From: Prolixibacteraceae bacterium
GTDB lineage: Bacteria > Bacteroidota > Bacteroidia > Bacteroidales > Prolixibacteraceae
Length of the DNA: 12,344 bases
Direction: 5' to 3'
NCBI GenBank assembly: GCA_018399395.1
Contig: JAGYOI010000019.1
Span: 1 to 12,344 of the forward strand
Below, piece after piece: positions 1 to 6,847 of this stretch. Position numbers and translations under genes: made by a program. The first letter of the stretch is position 1; each line of letters opens with the position of its first letter. The notes below the pieces were generated by a model. That model was not told where the DNA came from. It searched no databases and worked only from the letters and a program-made list of their open reading frames with translations.

Positions 1-717
1 GTATGTCCAGTCCATTGGTTGGCCATGCGCCAGGTCATCGATAAAATGCACATGACCGATGTAACCATTGCTTACGGGCTTACCGAAGCTTCGCCGGTAA
101 TGACCCAAACCCGCACCGACGACCCCATCGAGGTGAAAGTTGGTACCGTGGGCCGCGAACTACCCGGCATCGAGGTGAAAATATTCGACCCCGAAACCGG
201 CACAGAGCTACCCGTTGGCCAACAGGGCGAAGTATGCTGCCGTGGCTACAACATCATGCGCGGGTATTACAAAAACCCCGAGGCCACTTCCGAGACAATC
301 GACAAAGATGGATGGCTGCACTCGGGCGATCTGGGCGTGAAAGACGAAAACGGCAACTTCAAAATCACCGGCCGTATCAAAGACATGATCATCCGCGGCG
401 GCGAAAACGTTTACCCACGCGAAATCGAAGAATTCCTTTACCAAATGCCCGGCATACAGGATGTACAAGTCGCCGGCGTGCCCAGTCCCAAATATGGCGA
501 ACAGGTAGGCGCGTTCATCATCCTCAAAGATGGCGAAACATTGCAGGAAGAAGAAGTCCGGGATTTTTGCCGCGGCCAAATTGCCCGTTACAAAATCCCA
601 AAGCACATCTTCTTCATGGACGCATACCCCATGACCGCCAGCGGCAAAATCCAAAAATACAAACTCCGCAACCTAAGCCTCGATTTGCTCAAAAAAAAAG
701 GCATCGAGGTAGTATAG
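1..717 (+). CDS. AMP-dependent acyl-CoA synthetase, C-terminal part (5' end outside window)
   Basis: The reading frame is open from base 1, so this is the last 238 residues of a longer gene; the TTG at 19 is not a credible start. The enzyme class activates a carboxylic (here probably fatty) acid with ATP to an acyl-adenylate and transfers it to CoA in the cytosol. Visible adenylate-forming motifs: YGLTE (73-87), WLHSGDLG with the ribose-binding Asp (313-336), the hinge motif [16 protein letters not shown] (370-417), and near the end SGKIQK, whose Lys at 646-648 is the adenylation lysine of the mobile C-terminal domain. The residues around YGLTEASPV resemble medium/long-chain fatty-acyl-CoA synthases of the FadD/AcsF type, but the substrate cannot be read from this half. 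Base composition is richer in G+C than the rest (36 of 60 bases at 121-180), with many C-ending codons. It runs convergently towards the peptidase gene on the other strand. Confidence 0.9.
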   Translation, partial: VCPVHWLAMRQVIDKMHMTDVTIAYGLTEASPVMTQTRTDDPIEVKVGTVGRELPGIEVKIFDPETGTELPVGQQGEVCCRGYNIMRGYYKNPEATSETIDKDGWLHSGDLGVKDENGNFKITGRIKDMIIRGGENVYPREIEEFLYQMPGIQDVQVAGVPSPKYGEQVGAFIILKDGETLQEEEVRDFCRGQIARYKIPKHIFFMDAYPMTASGKIQKYKLRNLSLDLLKKKGIEVV

Positions 718-726
718 CCAATTATT

Positions 727-885
727 TGGCGGCCTGCGGGCTTTCCGCTATAGCTGTCGCAGTTGTTGGCCGTGTTCACAAGTCGTGGCAGGGGCTTCCT
801 CACGGTCGCCCTGCCACTCCTGTTCACACAGGCCAACAGCCGCAACAGGCTGCCGCTCCAATCCCTGGCCTACGCTCCGTTCGAT
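727..885. repeat. Long imperfect hairpin, likely dispersed Bacteroidota intergenic repeat
   Basis: The gap between the two convergent genes is GC-rich and strongly self-complementary. The outer arms 754-771 and 831-848 pair at 15 of 18 positions; the inner arms 785-793 (GTGGCAGGG) and 809-817 (CCCTGCCAC) are perfect, with a loop of 15 nt. The hairpin is flanked by GCGGGCTTTCCGCTATA (736-752) on the left and GCTGCCGCTCCAATCCCT (849-866) on the right. From memory, these flanks match a repeat seen many times between genes in Bacteroidota genomes, in which the two conserved ends surround a variable middle. No protein is supported in it. It may also end transcription from both sides, but there is no clean U-tract. 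Copy number could not be checked here. Confidence 0.6.
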
Positions 886-908
886 GTTATAATTATTGGT
901 TATTTATA

Positions 909-2945
909 CTAATTATAGCTCGGCAGCCATGAGTGCTCTTCAGAATAGCGCATCATTTGATCGGCATACCCTTCAGTGTAATCGAGCGTGATGTTTGTGA
1001 TGGTACCATTGTCATCTTTCTCAACTTTGTAAACCGGGTTTACAAAACCGCTATACGGAGCAAGGTCGAGCTTTTCGTAACGCTCAAGCACTTCGGCGTG
1101 TAAATCGCGGTCAACTTCTACAGCATACGTTTCAATCAAGTTTTTAGCCGTTTCGTAATCGCCTTCAGATTTAACGCGCTGAATCTCGGCAAGGAATTGC
1201 CCGAATAAATCACGCAACTTCTTGTAATCATTAATCACATAAAAAGTCTTTCCGTCTTTTACTTTCTTTTCTATCACGTTCTCATCTTTCCCGTGTTCGT
1301 ATGTCCATCGGGCAATAAGCTGACGGTTGCGCATGTGGGCCTGTTCAATGTTGTTGCCTAATTTCACACGGGTAAGCTGTGTCATTAACCCGTTTCGGAT
1401 ATAACTGTCATATTCCGCTTTATGAGCCTCCATGTCGGGCAGCAATCCAAGCTCAACAGTTTTCTCGTCGCCCATGTAGTACAGGGCAAACAAATCGGCA
1501 CGGGTTTCTTCAATTGGAGCCCCGTAAGCTTTCAGCTCGTCGCCGGCAACACCGGGCAGAAGCTGCCCTGAACCATGCCCCAGACATTCGTGAAGGTCGG
1601 TGTGCAGGTTATCGGCCTGAAAGCCGTATTCACGCGCCCGTTCAATTTCTTCCTGCGAATAAGCAAACTCTTCGAGGAACCCATTGCCTTTTGAGGCCTG
1701 GTCGTATGCATAAGTGATATTCTCGATGGTTACCGATTTCGATCCGTGTTCTTTACGTATCCAATCGGCATTGGGCAAATTGATTCCAATGGGGGTGGCC
1801 GGATAACAATCGCCCCCCAGCATTGCAGCAGTAATAACTTTGGCAGTTACCCCTTTAACTTCTTCTTTCTTGAAACGCGGGTCAACCGGCGAGTGGTCTT
1901 CGAACCACTGCGCATTTTCGCTTATAATTTCGGTGCGGCGTGTGGCTTCAATATTTTTAAAATTCACCACACTTTCCCAGCTTGCCTTCAGCCCCAGTGG
2001 GTCGCCATAAGTTTCGATAAAACCATTAATAAAGTCAACACGTGAGTCCTGATCGGCCAGCCATGCCACGTTATATTTGTCGAAGGTTTCGAGGTCGCCG
2101 GTTTTATAGTAGCTGATTAAATATTCAATTACCTGTTTTTGGTCGTCATTTTCAGCAACAGCAGCTGCTTTTTCGAGCCAGAATACTATTTTTTCAATGG
2201 CTTTGGAATAAACACCACCAACTTTCCAGACCTTCTCAACAAGTTTACCGTCTTCTTTCTCGAGCCTGCTGTTTAGTCCGTACGAAATGGGCGTTTCATC
2301 ATCCGGGTCTTTCATTGCTTCGTAAAAGGCTTCGGCTTCGCCCTGTGTTACATTTTCGCCCCAGTAATTATTGGCCGATGTTGCAATAACATCTGCGCCT
2401 GATGCCTGGTTTACCCTTTTGGCATCAACCGAGGGGTTGAACATAACCGGCACAAGCGTTTCTTCAATATGCTTCTTACTTACGGGCAGTTTTGATTCAT
2501 CAATGCCGGCAATCAGCGAAAGGAAATAATCGCTGTCGAAACCGGGCTCAAACTTATCGGTTGAATAGTGGTGATGAATGCCGTTTGAAAACCAAACCCG
2601 CTTCAGGTACACTTCCAACGCTTTGAAAGCATCGGCAGAACGGTCCCCATCATAATTTTTGTAAATAGCTTCGAGCGTCCGCCTTATGGCCAGGTTATGG
2701 CGGTAATTTTGGTCGAACATAATGTCGCGCCCTTCAATAGCGGCCTGTGACAAGTAATACACCAGTTCTTTTTGTTCAAGTGTTAGTTCATCGAAACCCG
2801 GCACCGGATACCTTAATATTTTAAGGTCGGCAAATTTTTCTACATTAAACTGAAAATCACTTTTCGTTTCTGTTTTGTCTTCTCCTGTTTTACAGCTTGC
2901 CATAAAAAATAATGTTAGCATGAATAATATTGATACTCGTTTCAT
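909..2945 (-). CDS. Dipeptidyl peptidase III (M49 zinc peptidase), lipoprotein
   Basis: This 678-residue protein is a zinc-dependent dipeptidyl peptidase III, which removes dipeptides from the N-terminus of short peptides. The family signature is present: H452-E453-C454-L455-G456-H457 (bases 1575-1592), the HExxGH zinc site with the Cys variant known from the Bacteroides thetaiotaomicron enzyme, and E479-E480-T481-R482-A483-D484, of which E480 is the third zinc ligand; the spacing between the two motifs equals that of the Bacteroides enzyme. Length is also normal for that branch (about 675). The start is placed at the ATG complementary to 2943-2945 because it begins a lipoprotein signal: K2 R3, a hydrophobic stretch, then M15-A16-S17-C18 as lipobox. 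An in-frame extension up to 3062 would bury this signal and run through the promoter. The acidic residues after Cys18 (KTGED) could direct it to the outer-membrane surface, but this is inference. Divergent from lysS. Confidence 0.93.
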   Translation of the reverse strand: MKRVSILFMLTLFFMASCKTGEDKTETKSDFQFNVEKFADLKILRYPVPGFDELTLEQKELVYYLSQAAIEGRDIMFDQNYRHNLAIRRTLEAIYKNYDGDRSADAFKALEVYLKRVWFSNGIHHHYSTDKFEPGFDSDYFLSLIAGIDESKLPVSKKHIEETLVPVMFNPSVDAKRVNQASGADVIATSANNYWGENVTQGEAEAFYEAMKDPDDETPISYGLNSRLEKEDGKLVEKVWKVGGVYSKAIEKIVFWLEKAAAVAENDDQKQVIEYLISYYKTGDLETFDKYNVAWLADQDSRVDFINGFIETYGDPLGLKASWESVVNFKNIEATRRTEIISENAQWFEDHSPVDPRFKKEEVKGVTAKVITAAMLGGDCYPATPIGINLPNADWIRKEHGSKSVTIENITYAYDQASKGNGFLEEFAYSQEEIERAREYGFQADNLHTDLHECLGHGSGQLLPGVAGDELKAYGAPIEETRADLFALYYMGDEKTVELGLLPDMEAHKAEYDSYIRNGLMTQLTRVKLGNNIEQAHMRNRQLIARWTYEHGKDENVIEKKVKDGKTFYVINDYKKLRDLFGQFLAEIQRVKSEGDYETAKNLIETYAVEVDRDLHAEVLERYEKLDLAPYSGFVNPVYKVEKDDNGTITNITLDYTEGYADQMMRYSEEHSWLPSYN

Positions 2946-2974
2946 CGTGTAAGATTTTTGTGTAATTGGAATCT

Positions 2975-2982
2975 CAAAAATA
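2975..2982 (-). promoter_or_regulatory. Putative -7 box of the dipeptidyl peptidase III gene
   Basis: On the minus strand these bases read TATTTTTG, a perfect match to the Bacteroidota -7 consensus TAnnTTTG, 29 nt upstream of the peptidase ATG. A TTG that could act as the -33 element lies at 3008-3010, but the spacing of 25 nt is a little long. The position supports the short start at 2945. Confidence 0.45.
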
Positions 2983-3051
2983 ACAATAAAAGCTGAATTT
3001 TTCGTAACAACCAATTTTCTATAATCCAGATACAACATCCGGTTTTCTTTA

Positions 3052-3059
3052 TATCTTTG
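3052..3059 (+). promoter_or_regulatory. Putative -7 box of lysS
   Basis: TATCTTTG matches TAnnTTTG exactly. Transcription would begin near 3065, giving a leader of about 20 nt before the lysS ATG at 3087. I see no clear TTG at the expected -33 distance. Together with the minus-strand box at 2975-2982 it makes this a compact divergent promoter region. Confidence 0.5.
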
Positions 3060-3086
3060 CACAAATTTTTGAAAAGCGAATAAATT

Positions 3087-4796
3087 ATGAGTATCAGAGA
3101 ATTAAGTGAACAGGAGATCATCCGCCGTAATTCGTTGAAAAAGTTACGCGAAATGGGCATCGAGCCCTACCCCGCTGCCGAGTATAAAACCACACACCAT
3201 ACCAAACAGATAAAACAGGAATTTGAAAAGGACGAAGAAAGCCTGAAAGATGTTTCCATGGCCGGCCGTATTATGAGCCGTCGCATCATGGGAAAAGCCT
3301 CGTTTGTTGAATTGCAGGACGAAACCGGCCGCATTCAGGTATATTTTAACCGCGATGAAATATGTCCCGGAGAAGACAAAACCTTATACAACGAAGTATT
3401 TAAAAAGTTACTCGACATTGGAGATATTATTGGCGTTAAGGGTTATGTGTTCCGCACCCAAATGGGTGAAATAACCGTACACGTGAAAGAATTTACAATT
3501 CTCAGCAAGTCAATACGCCCCTTACCCGTTGTAAAAGAAAAAGACGGGATTGCCCACCATGCTTTTACCGATGCTGAAATGCGATACCGCCAGCGCTATG
3601 TCGACCTGATTGTAAACCCCAAAACCCGCGAACACTTTAAAAAGCGCACAACCATTATGAACACAATGCGCCAAATGTTTAACGAATATGGTTACCTTGA
3701 GGTTGAAACACCAATATTGCAACCCATACCCGGAGGAGCCGCTGCACGTCCGTTTACCACGCATCACAACACACTCGATATGCCTTTATACATGCGCATT
3801 GCCAACGAGCTTTATCTGAAAAGGTTGATAGTTGGCGGCTACGAAGGCGTATATGAGTTTGCCAAAGACTTCCGTAACGAAGGAATGGACCGCACCCATA
3901 ATCCGGAATTCACCGTTATGGAGATTTACGTGGCATACAAGGATTACAACTGGATGATGAAGTTTACCGAAGAGATGATTGAGCGTATAGCCCTCGATTT
4001 ACATGGCAAAACAGAAGTCCAGGTAGGCGACAAAGTAATTGACTTTAAGCGCCCTTACAAGCGAATCAGTATGCTCGATTCAATTAAAGAGCACACGGGC
4101 ATTGACATCAGCGAAATGAATGAAGCTGAACTCCGCGAAGTTTGTAAGAAACTGGACATTGAAGCAGACGAAACAATGGGCAAAGGAAAACTCATTGACG
4201 AAATATTTGGCGAAAAATGTGAAAGCAGTTACATACAGCCAACTTTCATTACAGATTATCCCGTTGAAATGTCACCCCTTTGCAAAAAACACCGCGAAAA
4301 CCCTGAGTTAACCGAGCGTTTTGAGTTAATGGTGAACGGTAAAGAACTTTGCAATGCCTATTCCGAGCTAAATGACCCGATTGATCAGCTGGAACGTTTT
4401 CAGGAACAATTAAAATTATCAGAAAAAGGTGATGATGAAGCCATGTTCATTGATACCGATTTTGTTCGTGCTTTAGAATATGGAATGCCCCCAACTTCGG
4501 GCATGGGAATCGGAATTGATCGTCTGGTAATGCTCATGACCAACCAGGCATCGATCCAGGATGTATTATTCTTCCCACAAATGAAACCTGAGAAGAAAGC
4601 AGTTCAACTTACCGACGAAGAAAAAACGGTAATGAATTTGCTTAAGCAACAATCGCCGGTTGACTTAAACGAGCTCAAAGCCCAAACAGGGCTCAGTAAC
4701 AAAAAGTGGGACAAGGCCATTAAAGGGCTCACAAAAAACAAGCTTGCCAATGTAAATAACAGCAATGAAGGACTAACGGTTGAATTAGTGAATTAG
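3087..4796 (+). CDS. lysS: Lysine--tRNA ligase, class II
   Basis: LysS charges tRNA-Lys with lysine using ATP in the cytosol. The 569-residue protein has the N-terminal anticodon-binding OB fold (from about residue 56, [24 protein letters not shown] region, to about 150) followed by the class II catalytic core: motif 2 begins at F262-R263-N264-E265 ([14 protein letters not shown]) and motif 3 is G472-M-G-I-G-I-D478-R479 (GMGIGIDRL). After the core, where the E. coli enzyme (about 505 residues) ends, there is an extra segment of about 60-70 residues ([16 protein letters not shown] onward) that looks like a small helical or winged-helix domain; such a tail is common in LysRS of this phylum. The ATG at 3087 fits the family start and lies just after a TAnnTTTG box. 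The last codons run into the short AT-rich repeats that follow. The strong hairpin at 4949-5004 is its probable terminator. Confidence 0.97.
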   Translation: MSIRELSEQEIIRRNSLKKLREMGIEPYPAAEYKTTHHTKQIKQEFEKDEESLKDVSMAGRIMSRRIMGKASFVELQDETGRIQVYFNRDEICPGEDKTLYNEVFKKLLDIGDIIGVKGYVFRTQMGEITVHVKEFTILSKSIRPLPVVKEKDGIAHHAFTDAEMRYRQRYVDLIVNPKTREHFKKRTTIMNTMRQMFNEYGYLEVETPILQPIPGGAAARPFTTHHNTLDMPLYMRIANELYLKRLIVGGYEGVYEFAKDFRNEGMDRTHNPEFTVMEIYVAYKDYNWMMKFTEEMIERIALDLHGKTEVQVGDKVIDFKRPYKRISMLDSIKEHTGIDISEMNEAELREVCKKLDIEADETMGKGKLIDEIFGEKCESSYIQPTFITDYPVEMSPLCKKHRENPELTERFELMVNGKELCNAYSELNDPIDQLERFQEQLKLSEKGDDEAMFIDTDFVRALEYGMPPTSGMGIGIDRLVMLMTNQASIQDVLFFPQMKPEKKAVQLTDEEKTVMNLLKQQSPVDLNELKAQTGLSNKKWDKAIKGLTKNKLANVNNSNEGLTVELVN

Positions 4797-4868
4797 AGTC
4801 ATTAGTGAATTGGTAATTGATAATTGGGCATTGGTAATTGGTCATTATTAGATATTATCAATTGGCGA
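4781..4868 (+). repeat. Degenerate AATTGGT / GAATTAGT short repeats at the end of lysS
   Basis: About ten imperfect copies of a 7-9 nt unit (GAATTAGT, GAATTAGA, CATTAGT, GAATTGGT, AATTGAT, AATTGGGC, ATTGGT, AATTGGTC and so on) follow one another. The first two copies lie inside the last lysS codons, so the repeat overlaps the stop codon TAG (4794-4796). Similar low-complexity AATT runs are, from general knowledge, frequent just after genes in Bacteroidota. I see no coding capacity. The bases 4869-4948 after it hold no recognisable element. Confidence 0.6.
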
Positions 4869-4948
4869 ATATTAATGATTCTTTAAAAGAACAAGCACTG
4901 TTGTCCGGTAAAGAAAATATTTTTTGAACAGCACTGAAGAACAAGATA

Positions 4949-5004
4949 TTTAAACCACCAAAAAGCCGGACTGCAAATGCAATCCGGCTTTTTGGTGGTT
5001 TAAA
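4949..5004. terminator. Bidirectional intrinsic terminator between lysS and the 5015-5479 gene
   Basis: The arms 4949-4970 and 4983-5004 are perfectly complementary over 22 bp, and the 12-nt loop can pair further (TGC at 4972-4974 with GCA at 4979-4981). The core is AAAAAGCCGGA ... TCCGGCTTTTT, so a GC stem is followed by a T-run on both strands, the classic form of a terminator that serves two convergent genes. The added ACCACC/GGTGGT outer part makes it longer than usual. It sits only 10 nt from the stop of the minus-strand gene. Confidence 0.85.
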
Positions 5005-5014
5005 ACTTTTCGAC

Positions 5015-5479
5015 TTATCGTAATACAAGTTTTTCTTCTTCAACAAAATGACGGTAAGACTTATAACCAATATTTTCGCCTTTCGAATTTTTATCAGGAA
5101 TTATGACCTGATAACAATTTACCAAATGGTCTACAAGAAATAAGATGGTATCGGTTGGATTTACATTATCGGTAAAAAGGAAACGTTCATATTCTAATTC
5201 TCCTTTATACTCTTCCCTTATATAATCAACTTTTGTAACGTCCTTTTTCGAAAACACCCTTCCGTTATCGTATAATAATTTCAAAACAGAACCATCAAAA
5301 TCAACATTTACAGGCCTTGCATGAAAATAATTATCAAAATACACATCATATAAGGGGGTCATTGGTATTGACATAGCCTGCTTTTCAACGCGGTATTCTA
5401 AAGGGAAATGGGATTGCGAGAAACTACTTACAGCAATTAATACAGAAAACAATATGAAAAGCACTTTTAATTTCATCAT
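5015..5479 (-). CDS. Small secreted protein of unknown function
   Basis: I do not recognise this 154-residue protein. It starts with a clear Sec signal peptide: M1-M2-K3-L4-K5, a hydrophobic run VLFILFSVLIAV (6-17) and SSFSQS, with likely cleavage between S21 and Q22, a form common in this phylum. There is no lipobox Cys, so the mature protein of about 133 residues should be periplasmic or released. It is rich in Asp, Tyr, Phe and Val with alternating charged and hydrophobic residues, suggesting beta structure, and has one Cys. Start could be either of two adjacent ATGs (5479 or 5476). It is AT-rich (18 G/C in the 60 bases at 5161-5220), lower than lysS and pgi, and stands alone on the minus strand between lysS and gpsA. 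A perfect bidirectional terminator follows it. Confidence 0.75.
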   Translation of the reverse strand: MMKLKVLFILFSVLIAVSSFSQSHFPLEYRVEKQAMSIPMTPLYDVYFDNYFHARPVNVDFDGSVLKLLYDNGRVFSKKDVTKVDYIREEYKGELEYERFLFTDNVNPTDTILFLVDHLVNCYQVIIPDKNSKGENIGYKSYRHFVEEEKLVLR

Positions 5480-5752
5480 TTATTATTTTTTGGCGTTTTG
5501 ACAATTGCTTGTCGTTTTGTGTTTTGATTTAATAAAGGTCAATACAAAGAGACAAAAAATAAATCAACTAACAATCAAGCCCTTAGTACTTTTTGATTAA
5601 ATGCCATTTTGAGTTGACGAACGTCAATTATAGTTATACTAAAATTTATACACATATGAATATTACCCAGATTCTGACAGGTTTTTAAGCTATTTTCACA
5701 TTCATCACCTACCTTTTCGGTAAGCTATTATATATATAAAGAATGATTTTTG
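5480..5752. other. AT-rich intergenic region with small palindromes
   Basis: This stretch separates the divergent secreted-protein gene and gpsA and is too AT-rich and stop-dense for a gene. It holds GACAA-TTGC-TTGTC at 5500-5513, repeated CGTTTTG at 5494-5500 and 5513-5519 close to the minus-strand start, and the perfect palindrome TTGACG-AA-CGTCAA at 5614-5627. I could not find an exact TAnnTTTG box for the minus-strand gene; the nearest, at about 5556-5564 on the minus strand, has one extra base. Confidence 0.5.
5614..5627. promoter_or_regulatory. Operator-like palindrome TTGACGAACGTCAA
   Basis: Two perfect 6-bp half sites, TTGACG and CGTCAA, are separated by AA. The size and symmetry fit a binding site for a dimeric helix-turn-helix regulator. 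It lies about 135 nt before the 5015-5479 gene on one side and about 125 nt before the gpsA promoter on the other, so its target is unclear. No regulator gene is in the window. Confidence 0.35.
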
Positions 5753-5760
5753 TACTTTTG
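5753..5760 (+). promoter_or_regulatory. Putative -7 box of gpsA (gpsA-pgi-dpp operon)
   Basis: TACTTTTG matches TAnnTTTG. It lies downstream of the earliest in-frame ATG (5743) and 27 nt before the ATG at 5788, so it decides in favour of the later gpsA start, with a leader of about 20 nt. No clear -33 TTG is visible. Confidence 0.5.
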
Positions 5761-5787
5761 CCATTCATCAAAGCAACAAATAATTGC

Positions 5788-6783
5788 ATGTTATCAAACG
5801 CGAAAATAGGTATTATCGGAAGCGGAAGCTGGGCCACTGCCCTTGCAAAAATTTTACTCACAAATGTACAGTCTATCAACTGGTACTTCAGGAACCCCGA
5901 TAACATTGATTTCATAAAAAAGTATAGTCACAACCCCAATTACCTGGGCGATGTGTACTTCGATACCGAGCGCATCAATTTTTATAACGACATCAATAAA
6001 ATTGCCAGGCATTCTGATATACTCATATTTGTAATTCCGTCGGCCTTTTTAAAAGATGGCTTGAAAAAGCTCAAGGTTGACATCAGCGATAAATTTGTGA
6101 TATCGGCAATTAAAGGTATTGTACCCGATGAAAATTTGATTGTAGGTAAATTTTTCAACAAGGCTTACGGTGTGCCTTTCGACTCAATCGGCATCATTGC
6201 AGGACCATGCCACGCAGAGGAAGTCGCCCTCGAAAGACTTTCCTATCTTACTATTGCCTGCCCCGATGTGAAAAAGGCACGTGCATTTGCCCTTCTAATC
6301 GAATCATCTTTCATTAAAGCAAATATCTCAGACGACATATATGGCACCGAATATGCTTCGGTTCTTAAAAATATTTACGCTGTCGCATCCGGCATATGCC
6401 ATGGGCTTCATTACGGCGATAACTTTCAGGCTGTACTTATTTCAAATGCCATTCAGGAAATTAAGCGTTTTGTCGATAAAGTACACCCAATATCCCGCGA
6501 CATAAAGGGGTCGGCCTATTTGGGCGACTTGCTGGTAACCGCCTATTCACAATTCAGCCGTAACCGTTTATTCGGAACCATGGTAGGGAAAGGCTATACC
6601 GTTCGCTCGGCACAATTTGAAATGCACATGGTAGCTGAAGGATATTATGCCGTTAAATGCATCAAAGAAATTAACGAAGAATACAATGTAAACATGCCCA
6701 TTTGTGATGCCGTTTACAATATTTGCTATGAAAACATTTCACCGGCCATTGAAATACGGCTTCTAACCGAAGACCTCAGGTAA
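5788..6783 (+). CDS. gpsA: Glycerol-3-phosphate dehydrogenase [NAD(P)+]
   Basis: GpsA reduces dihydroxyacetone phosphate to sn-glycerol-3-phosphate with NAD(P)H, giving the backbone for phospholipids; it acts in the cytosol. The 331-residue protein begins with the dinucleotide-binding loop G11-S-G-S-W-A-T-A-L-A20, then has IAGPCHAEE, the catalytic lysine in L193-K194-N195, GDNFQAVLISNAIQEI, and the substrate phosphate region GDLLVTAYSQFSRNR with S257-R258-N259-R260. Length is normal for the family. Two family positions are altered: WATALA instead of the usual WGTALA, and GSAYLGD instead of GLAGLGD; similar variants occur in relatives within this phylum, so the enzyme is probably active. An ATG at 5743 would add 15 residues but precedes the promoter box, so 5788 is chosen. 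pgi follows after 64 nt on the same strand. Confidence 0.94.
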   Translation: MLSNAKIGIIGSGSWATALAKILLTNVQSINWYFRNPDNIDFIKKYSHNPNYLGDVYFDTERINFYNDINKIARHSDILIFVIPSAFLKDGLKKLKVDISDKFVISAIKGIVPDENLIVGKFFNKAYGVPFDSIGIIAGPCHAEEVALERLSYLTIACPDVKKARAFALLIESSFIKANISDDIYGTEYASVLKNIYAVASGICHGLHYGDNFQAVLISNAIQEIKRFVDKVHPISRDIKGSAYLGDLLVTAYSQFSRNRLFGTMVGKGYTVRSAQFEMHMVAEGYYAVKCIKEINEEYNVNMPICDAVYNICYENISPAIEIRLLTEDLR

Positions 6784-6847
6784 ATAGCAAATTCTATGGA
6801 TTAAGAATCAGAATAAATTAAAATAAAAACAATAAACACATTAAAAT

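Noticed and set aside
208..654. Minus-strand and +2-frame long open frames inside the acyl-CoA synthetase
   Set aside because: They are shadows of the GC-rich gene; their translations lack domain features, and the plus-strand one also runs through the hairpin repeat.
2946..3062. N-terminal extension of the dipeptidyl peptidase III frame to an ATG at 3062
   Set aside because: It would put 39 residues before a clear lipoprotein signal and would cover the promoter region shared with lysS.
4858..5070. Minus-strand 70-residue frame overlapping the terminator
   Set aside because: It runs through the perfect hairpin and overlaps the end of the better supported secreted-protein gene; it has no recognisable domain.
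5743..5787. Earlier in-frame ATG for gpsA
   Set aside because: It lies upstream of the TAnnTTTG box, and the added residues are absent from the family, whose proteins begin just before the GxGxW loop.
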